From assembly GCF_003268775.1 (NCBI RefSeq), contig NZ_QLSU01000026.1:62001-126000 (forward strand): 64,000 nucleotides of DNA. Reading direction: 5' to 3'. The position numbers were made by a program, and so were the translations under genes. The DNA comes from Paraburkholderia unamae. Its GTDB lineage: Bacteria > Pseudomonadota > Gammaproteobacteria > Burkholderiales > Burkholderiaceae. The notes beneath the pieces were generated by a model. It was not told where the DNA came from. It made no database searches and saw nothing but the letters and a program-made list of their open reading frames with translations. Below, piece after piece: positions 59,299-64,000 of this stretch; within the stretch, counting starts at the first letter, position 1; each line of letters begins with the position of its first letter.

Positions 59299-60330
59299 TT
59301 ACTCCGCTGCCAGGATGGCGCTACGGTTGAGCGTGAGCGCCGGGGCGCCGGTGCCGGGGGTGGCGTTGGGGACGGCGCCGCAAATCGGGTTGCCGTGCAC
59401 GTCGCGCATGTACTTGCCGACGATGCCGTCGAAGAGGCCGGGCGCCACGTTCGAATAGAGCGTGACCGGCGTCTTTTCGCCGGGCTGCGCGAGCCGTTCG
59501 TAGGCCGCGCGGCTCAGCATCGTGGGCGAGGCTTTCGCTTGCGCGATCCACGCGTCGAAGTCGGCGCGGCTCGTGGCGAGCGTGTCGAAATGCATGTCGG
59601 AGAAGCCGGGGCCGCTGAAGGCCGCCGAGCGGCCCGTGTACACGCCAGGCTCGTTCGCGATCAGATGCAGCTTCGTCTGCATGGCCGGCATCGCGTAGAC
59701 CTGGCTGCCCAGTTGCGGGATGAAGAACGAATTCATCAGCGACTCGGCGGTGAGGTTGAACTCAACCGGCGTATCCACGGGAATCGCGAGCTGGTTCACT
59801 GAGGCCACGCCGTAGTCGGGATAGATGAAAAGCCACTTCCAGTTGAGCGCGACCACGTCCACGCGCACGGGCCTGGTTTGCGATTCGATCGGCCGGTATG
59901 GGTCGAGCGAGTGCGTCGTGTGCCAGATCAGCACCGCGAGCGTGAGCACGATCACGCAGGGAATCGACCACACCACCACTTCGATGGCCGTGGAGTGCGA
60001 CCAGCGCGGCGCGTAGGTCGCGTTCGTGTTGGAGGCGCGATAGCGCCACGCAAACCACAGCGTGAGCACGATCACGGGAATCACCACGAGCAGCATGAGG
60101 CCGAGCGCGATGAGGATCAGGTTCTTTTCCTGCACGCCGATGTCGCCCTTCGGGGCGAACAGCGCCATGTTGCAGCCGCCGAGCAGGACGAGCGGCCCGG
60201 CCGCCGCGGCGAGCGCCGCGCGGCGCATGAAGCCGGCGACGCGCGACGTTGACGAGGCGAGTGAGATCAGCGGGGAAGATGGCGGGCCGGCGGTCGCGGC
60301 CTGCCCGGTACAAGGGTCTGGAGTGCGCAT
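59299..60330 (-). CDS. cyoA: Cytochrome bo3 quinol oxidase subunit II (lipoprotein)
   Basis: 343 aa from ATG 60330; starts at 60369, 60351 or 60228 are possible, the last giving the standard short lipoprotein signal MRRAALAAAAGPLVLLGGC. Lipobox LLGGC is plain. Two membrane helices (LILIALGLMLLVVIPVIVLTLWFAW and IEVVVWSIPCVIVLTLAVLIW) precede the periplasmic cupredoxin-like domain (VVALNWKWLFIYPDYGVASVNQLAIP). CuA ligands are absent, as expected for quinol oxidases. First gene of the cyo operon. Confidence 0.92.
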   Translation of the reverse strand: MRTPDPCTGQAATAGPPSSPLISLASSTSRVAGFMRRAALAAAAGPLVLLGGCNMALFAPKGDIGVQEKNLILIALGLMLLVVIPVIVLTLWFAWRYRASNTNATYAPRWSHSTAIEVVVWSIPCVIVLTLAVLIWHTTHSLDPYRPIESQTRPVRVDVVALNWKWLFIYPDYGVASVNQLAIPVDTPVEFNLTAESLMNSFFIPQLGSQVYAMPAMQTKLHLIANEPGVYTGRSAAFSGPGFSDMHFDTLATSRADFDAWIAQAKASPTMLSRAAYERLAQPGEKTPVTLYSNVAPGLFDGIVGKYMRDVHGNPICGAVPNATPGTGAPALTLNRSAILAAE

Positions 60331-60431
60331 GTCTGGTTCCAAGGTTGACATTCGCGCAAACCCATCCATACGTGCTCACTCTGCTGCCGCACAAGCGGCC
60401 CGACCAGTCCGCCGGAGGGCCGCCATAGAAG

Positions 60432-60454
60432 CCATACATAGCCTATATGTATGG
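60432..60454. promoter_or_regulatory. Operator-like palindrome between cyoA and the MocR gene
   Basis: CCATACATA (60432-60440) and TATGTATGG (60446-60454) form a 9-bp inverted repeat with a 5-base centre. Shorter CATAC half-sites recur at about 60366 and 60496. It lies 60 bp before the MocR ATG and 100 bp before cyoA. MocR proteins usually autoregulate at such sites, so it may control both genes. Confidence 0.6.
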
Positions 60455-60513
60455 ATTTACGCGCTTCATGCACGCATGCTAGAGTAAGACATGACGCATA
60501 CATCCGCGACAGA

Positions 60514-61908
60514 ATGACACACGAACAAGCTACCGAAAGCCCCGCCGGGATCCAGGCGTGGGCCACGGCCATGCAGGCGGGCAGCGGCCCGCGCTACCTG
60601 CGGCTCGCTGATTTCATCGAAGAGGCGGTGGCGCACGGCGCGCTGCGCCCAGGCGAGCGCGTGCCCGCGCAGCGCTCGCTCGCCACCCTGCTCGGCGTCG
60701 ATCTGACCACCGTGACGCGCGGCTTCAACGAGGCGCGGCGGCGCGGGCTGATCGAGGCGCGCGGGCCGCTCGGCACCTTCATCGCCGCGCCGCGCGCCGA
60801 GCTGCTGCAACGCGTGGACCTCAGCATGAACATTCCGCCGCCGCCCGTGGGGCTGGAAATGGATGCGCTGTTGCGCGAAGGCACCTCGCGCGTTTTGCTG
60901 CGCAGCGACGCCGATCTGCTCATGACCTACCACGTGGGCGGCGGCGGGCGCACCGACTGCGAAGCGGGCGCGAAGTGGCTGCAACCCATGCTCGGCGAAG
61001 TCGCGCCCGAGCGCGTGGCCGTATGCCCCGGCGCACAGGCGGCGCTGGCCGCGCTGATCCTCGCCTTCACGCGCCCCGGCGAGACGATCCTGACCGAGCC
61101 GCTGCTCTACCCCGGCCTGCCGCACGCGGCGGCGCAACTGGGCCGCCGCATCGAACCGGTGGCCGCCGACGCTTACGGCATGCGCCCCGACGCGCTCGAA
61201 GCGGCGTGCCGCGAGCACGCGGCGCGGCTCGTCTACCTGAACCCGACGCTGCAAAACCCCACCACGGCGACCATGCCCGAGGCGCGGCGCCTGGAGATCC
61301 TGCGGGTGGCCGAACGCTGCGGTGCGCGCATTGTCGAGGACGATCCGTACTGGCGCTTCGTGCCCGATGCGCCCCCGCCCCTCGCGCGCCTCGCGCCCGC
61401 ACAGGTCTGCTATCTCGCGACGCTCTCGAAAACGCTCTCGCCCGGCTTGCGCACGGCCTACCTCGCGCTGCCCGACCGCGCGGCACACGCGCAACTGCTG
61501 GCGGCGCTGCGCGCGTTCTCGCTGATGGCCGCCCCGCTCACCAATGCGCTCGCCACGCACTGGATCGAGGAAGGCGTGGCCGAGCAGATTTTCGCGGGCG
61601 TGAAGGCCGAGGCGCGCGAGCGCCAGCGCATCGCGTCGCACACGCTGGGGTCCACGGCGGGCGCGGGCATTCACGTCTGGTACACGCTGCCGCGCTACTG
61701 GCACGCGCGTGAACTGGCCGCCGCCGCGAGCAACGAAGGGCTGGCCGTGGCGCCTTCCACGGCGTTCCAGCAAGGCCCGGAAACCGCCAATGCGATCCGC
61801 ATCTCGCTCGGCGCGACGGGCGGGCGCGAACAGTTGCAGGCCGCGCTGCGCAAGCTTTCGGCGCTGCTCGCGAACGACCGCTCCGCGCAAACCCAGGTGA
61901 TCGTGTGA
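60514..61908 (+). CDS. MocR-family regulator (GntR HTH fused to aminotransferase-like domain)
   Basis: 464 aa from ATG 60514. GntR winged HTH at about 20-85 (GALRPGERVPAQRSLATLLGVDLTTVTRGFNEA), then a fold-type I PLP domain (about 110-455) with LNPTLQNPTTATMP, VEDDPYWRF and the PLP Lys in TLSKTLSPGLRTAYL. PLP or an amino-acid adduct probably acts as effector. Diverges from cyoA; the known targets of such regulators are often amino-acid or vitamin B6 genes, so control of cyo is only a possibility from position. A terminator follows. Confidence 0.92.
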   Translation: MTHEQATESPAGIQAWATAMQAGSGPRYLRLADFIEEAVAHGALRPGERVPAQRSLATLLGVDLTTVTRGFNEARRRGLIEARGPLGTFIAAPRAELLQRVDLSMNIPPPPVGLEMDALLREGTSRVLLRSDADLLMTYHVGGGGRTDCEAGAKWLQPMLGEVAPERVAVCPGAQAALAALILAFTRPGETILTEPLLYPGLPHAAAQLGRRIEPVAADAYGMRPDALEAACREHAARLVYLNPTLQNPTTATMPEARRLEILRVAERCGARIVEDDPYWRFVPDAPPPLARLAPAQVCYLATLSKTLSPGLRTAYLALPDRAAHAQLLAALRAFSLMAAPLTNALATHWIEEGVAEQIFAGVKAEARERQRIASHTLGSTAGAGIHVWYTLPRYWHARELAAAASNEGLAVAPSTAFQQGPETANAIRISLGATGGREQLQAALRKLSALLANDRSAQTQVIV

Positions 61909-61919
61909 TGGCCTGGGCA

Positions 61920-61948
61920 CGCGGGCGACCCGCGCTCGTGGATTTTTT
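61920..61948 (+). terminator. Terminator after the MocR gene
   Basis: CGCGGG-CGA-CCCGCG stem (61920-61934) is followed eight bases later by six T (61943-61948). It starts 11 bp after the stop codon. The gap between stem and T run is a little long, so the true stem may include the CACG/CGTG outer pairs. Confidence 0.55.
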
Positions 61949-62132
61949 ATCGCCTGCCATGGCACCGCAATTGCTACGGCTTATCGTTTCCCTGCTTGCG
62001 CCCCGCTGCGCGGCCGTGCCCACATAATGGCAAAGACGCGGCGCGGCGGCGCAAGTACACTCGTCGCAGCAGCCGACGGCCGGATTCGAGTCACTGCGCC
62101 CGCGAGGGCGCCCCAAAGCGGGAGGTAAAACG

Positions 62133-63029
62133 ATGGCAAACGAGCAAATGCTCGCGCAGATGCGCGACAAACCGGGCTTCATCGCAGCGCTGGACCAGAG
62201 CGGCGGCTCGACGCCGGGCGCGCTACACCAGTACGGCATTCCCGAGAGCGCCTATAGCGGCGACGCCGAGATGTTCCGCCTGATCCACGAAATGCGCGTG
62301 CGCATCATCAGCGCACCGGCGTTCACGGGCGACAAGGTGATCGGCGCGATTCTCTTCGAAGCCACCATGGAAGGCGAAGCGGGTGGCAAGCCCGTGCCCG
62401 CGTTCCTCTGGAACGACCGCGGCGTGGTGCCCTTTCTCAAGGTCGACAAGGGTCTGGAAGCCGAGGCCGACGGCGTCCGCCTCATGAAGCCGATTCCCGC
62501 CCTCGACACCCTGCTCCAACGCGCCGTGAAGGCCGGCATTTTCGGCACCAAAATGCGCTCGGTGGTCGAGCACGCCTCGCCTTCGGGCATCGCATCGATC
62601 GCCGCGCAGCAGTTCGCGCTGGGCGCGCAGATCGCCGGGCACGGGCTCGTGCCGATTCTCGAACCGGAAGTCTCGATCAAGGCCCCCGACAAGGCCAAGG
62701 CCGAGGCGCTGCTGCGCGCCGAACTGCTCAAGGGGCTCGACGCGCTGCCCGCCTCGCACAACGTCATGATCAAGTTGACGATTCCCGATACGCCGGACTT
62801 CTATCGCCCGCTCATCGAGCATCCGCGCGTGGTGCGCGTGGTCGCGCTCTCCGGCGGCTATACGCGCAGCGACGCCTGCGCGCGGCTCGCCAAAAACCAT
62901 GGAATGATTGCAAGCTTTTCGCGCGCGCTCATCAACGACCTCACGAAGTCGATGAGCGACGCCGAGTTCGATGCGACGCTCGCCGCGAGCATCGATGAAA
63001 TCTGGAAAGCATCGGTGCAGAAGGTCTGA
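62133..63029 (+). CDS. Class I fructose-bisphosphate aldolase
   Basis: 298 aa, the size of the short class I aldolases (Staphylococcus Fda type). AALDQSGGSTPGAL at the N-terminus, PILEPEVSIKAPDK with Glu177/Glu179 and Schiff-base Lys214 in VMIKLTIPD are visible. It cleaves fructose 1,6-bisphosphate to triose phosphates without metal, in glycolysis or gluconeogenesis. GGGAGGT ribosome site before ATG 62133. Single gene with a strong hairpin 93 bp downstream. Confidence 0.93.
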   Translation: MANEQMLAQMRDKPGFIAALDQSGGSTPGALHQYGIPESAYSGDAEMFRLIHEMRVRIISAPAFTGDKVIGAILFEATMEGEAGGKPVPAFLWNDRGVVPFLKVDKGLEAEADGVRLMKPIPALDTLLQRAVKAGIFGTKMRSVVEHASPSGIASIAAQQFALGAQIAGHGLVPILEPEVSIKAPDKAKAEALLRAELLKGLDALPASHNVMIKLTIPDTPDFYRPLIEHPRVVRVVALSGGYTRSDACARLAKNHGMIASFSRALINDLTKSMSDAEFDATLAASIDEIWKASVQKV

Positions 63030-63122
63030 ATGCGTGTCTGACGCGGACCTGAACCCGGGGCGCGCAAGGCGCCTTGTCCTTGTCTGACGCCGGTCAGCCG
63101 CACAAAAACAAGATGACACATC

Positions 63123-63149
63123 AACCGGCCTCGCCACGCGAGGCCGGTT
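63123..63149 (+). terminator. Hairpin terminator after the aldolase gene
   Basis: AACCGGCCTCG (63123-63133) pairs perfectly with CGAGGCCGGTT (63139-63149) around a 5-base loop. Eleven base pairs, A/T at the base. No long T tract follows (ATACTTG). It separates the aldolase from the transglycosylase gene. Confidence 0.65.
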
Positions 63150-63188
63150 ATACTTGCTCCTTCCCTTTTCTCACCCTATGCACCGGCC

Positions 63189-63812
63189 ATGAGGCAGCTA
63201 TTCTGCCTGCTCGCCCTGTTGCCGGGCCTCGTGCAAACCGCGGCCGCGCAGGCCCAGCAGGTTCCCGCGAGCGAGACCGTCAGCACGCCGCGCACCGCCG
63301 TGGTTTCGACCTACCTCACGCAGAAGTTCGGCGTGGCGAAGGAAAAGGCCGCGCAAATTTCACTGGCCGTGACGGGTGCCGCCGAGAAATACTCGCTGCC
63401 GCCCGCCGTGCTGCTGGCCATCATCTCGATCGAATCGCGCTTTCGCGAACGGGCGCATGGCGCCAATGGCGCAACCGGGCTCATGCAGGTCGTGCCTTCC
63501 GCGCATCGCAATATCCTGCACAACAAGGATCTCACCGATCCCGAGGTCAACATCGACGTCGGCTCCTCGATTCTTTACGGCTACCAGCGCGCGGCCGGCG
63601 GCGACCTCAACGCCGCGATGAAGAATTATGGCGGCTCGAAGGCCTATGCGGAAAAGATCCGCCTGCGCGCCGTGGAGTTCAGCCGTGTGATCGATAATGC
63701 CAGCGAGCCTGCCGCGAGCGATGCGCCCGCGAGCGCCGGCCTCGTGGCTTCGGCGGCATCGACAGCGGCTCAGGCTTCTGCGCAAGACGCGGCTTCGGCC
63801 AGTACTCACTAG
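63189..63812 (+). CDS. Periplasmic lytic transglycosylase (SLT family)
   Basis: 207 aa. Signal peptide at 1-20 (LFCLLALLPGLVQTAAA). SLT domain at about 60-170: catalytic Glu82 in ISIESRFRE, GANGATGLMQVVPSAH, VNIDVGSSILYGYQ and NYGGSKAYAEKI. It cleaves the murein glycan with 1,6-anhydro product. The Ala/Ser-rich C-terminal tail (about 180-207) is low complexity. Not in an obvious operon. Confidence 0.92.
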   Translation: MRQLFCLLALLPGLVQTAAAQAQQVPASETVSTPRTAVVSTYLTQKFGVAKEKAAQISLAVTGAAEKYSLPPAVLLAIISIESRFRERAHGANGATGLMQVVPSAHRNILHNKDLTDPEVNIDVGSSILYGYQRAAGGDLNAAMKNYGGSKAYAEKIRLRAVEFSRVIDNASEPAASDAPASAGLVASAASTAAQASAQDAASASTH

Positions 63813-63889
63813 TCGCACTTCCGCGCGTGGAGCGCCGGATGGCCGCTGCGGTCAGGTCAAATCGCGTTCAATCCGGTGCGCTTGCTGAA

Positions 63890-63925
63890 ATTGCCGGAAT
63901 TGCCGGAATTGCCGGAATTGCGGGC
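63890..63925. repeat. ATTGCCGGA tandem repeat
   Basis: Three perfect 9-bp units (63890-63916) and a fourth diverged unit ATTGCGGGC (63917-63925), then CAATTCG, which can fold back on GAATTGC. Located 78 bp after the transglycosylase stop, in a region without a recognised gene up to the window end. A slippage-prone locus. Confidence 0.85.
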
Positions 63926-64000
63926 AATTCGAGCCGCGAAAAAACATCGTTGTCCGAATGAATTCGCAGAAGCTGACAGCGCGGCTGCACCTGCTTCATC

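Noticed and set aside
63890..63925. Possible CRISPR-like repeat
   Set aside because: Units are 9 bp with no spacers and no cas genes nearby; it is a simple tandem repeat.

Overview
The window is GC-rich bacterial DNA with dense GC-ending codons. The gene content (P2-type prophage, FisR/PDO/SQR sulfide oxidation, bo3 quinol oxidase, Gram-negative porin, large acyl-CoA catabolic cluster) points to the Burkholderiales, most likely a Paraburkholderia- or Burkholderia-like organism. That assignment is an inference from gene families, because there is no rRNA or tRNA gene in the window.

Positions 1 to about 24,200 are the right part of a P2-like (Peduovirinae-type) prophage. Gene order follows P2: terminase large subunit P (reverse strand, cut by the window edge), then O, N, M, L, X; lysis genes (two holin-like membrane proteins, muramidase endolysin, nested Rz/Rz1-type spanins); R and S; V, W, J, I baseplate; a receptor-binding block; FI and FII; E with its -1 frameshift product E+E'; T, U and D. 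Departures from P2 are: an extra ~71-residue signal-peptide-like N-terminus on the protease/scaffold gpO; a histidine-rich N-terminus on gpE; a beta-helix tailspike inserted before the tail-collar fibre; a second, AT-richer tailspike on the opposite strand after gpD; and no recognisable ogr. An HTH gene with a palindrome in its promoter closes the phage side. The integrase, repressor and left att site lie outside the window.

Positions 24,270 to 31,300 hold a secreted AcpA/phospholipase-type phosphoesterase and a sulfide-oxidation locus. In that locus a sigma-54 activator (FisR type, three sensing cysteines with the reported spacing) diverges from persulfide dioxygenase, a DUF442-SQR fusion and a TauE/SafE exporter. 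A -24/-12 promoter and an upstream repeat cluster sit between them.

Positions 31,300 to 36,200 carry single genes: an old yellow enzyme with divergent LysR regulator, a MarC protein, a PBP7-like peptidase and a histidine phosphatase.

Positions 36,362 to 55,860 form a reverse-strand catabolic island: acyl-CoA ligase, SCP-x-type thiolase, two half-hydratases, SDR, three acyl-CoA dehydrogenases (two forming a PimC/PimD-like pair), enoyl-CoA hydratase, a TauD/TfdA dioxygenase, aldehyde dehydrogenase, GMC alcohol dehydrogenase, MFS transporter and porin. A divergent MalT/LAL-type regulator and a thioesterase flank it. The logic resembles alk-type alcohol/alkane catabolism (uptake, oxidation to aldehyde and acid, CoA activation, beta-oxidation), but with an oxoglutarate dioxygenase and no AlkB.

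Positions 55,900 to 64,000 contain csbD, the cyoABCD quinol oxidase operon, a divergent MocR-type regulator with an operator-like palindrome, a class I fructose-bisphosphate aldolase, a lytic transglycosylase and a short ATTGCCGGA tandem repeat.
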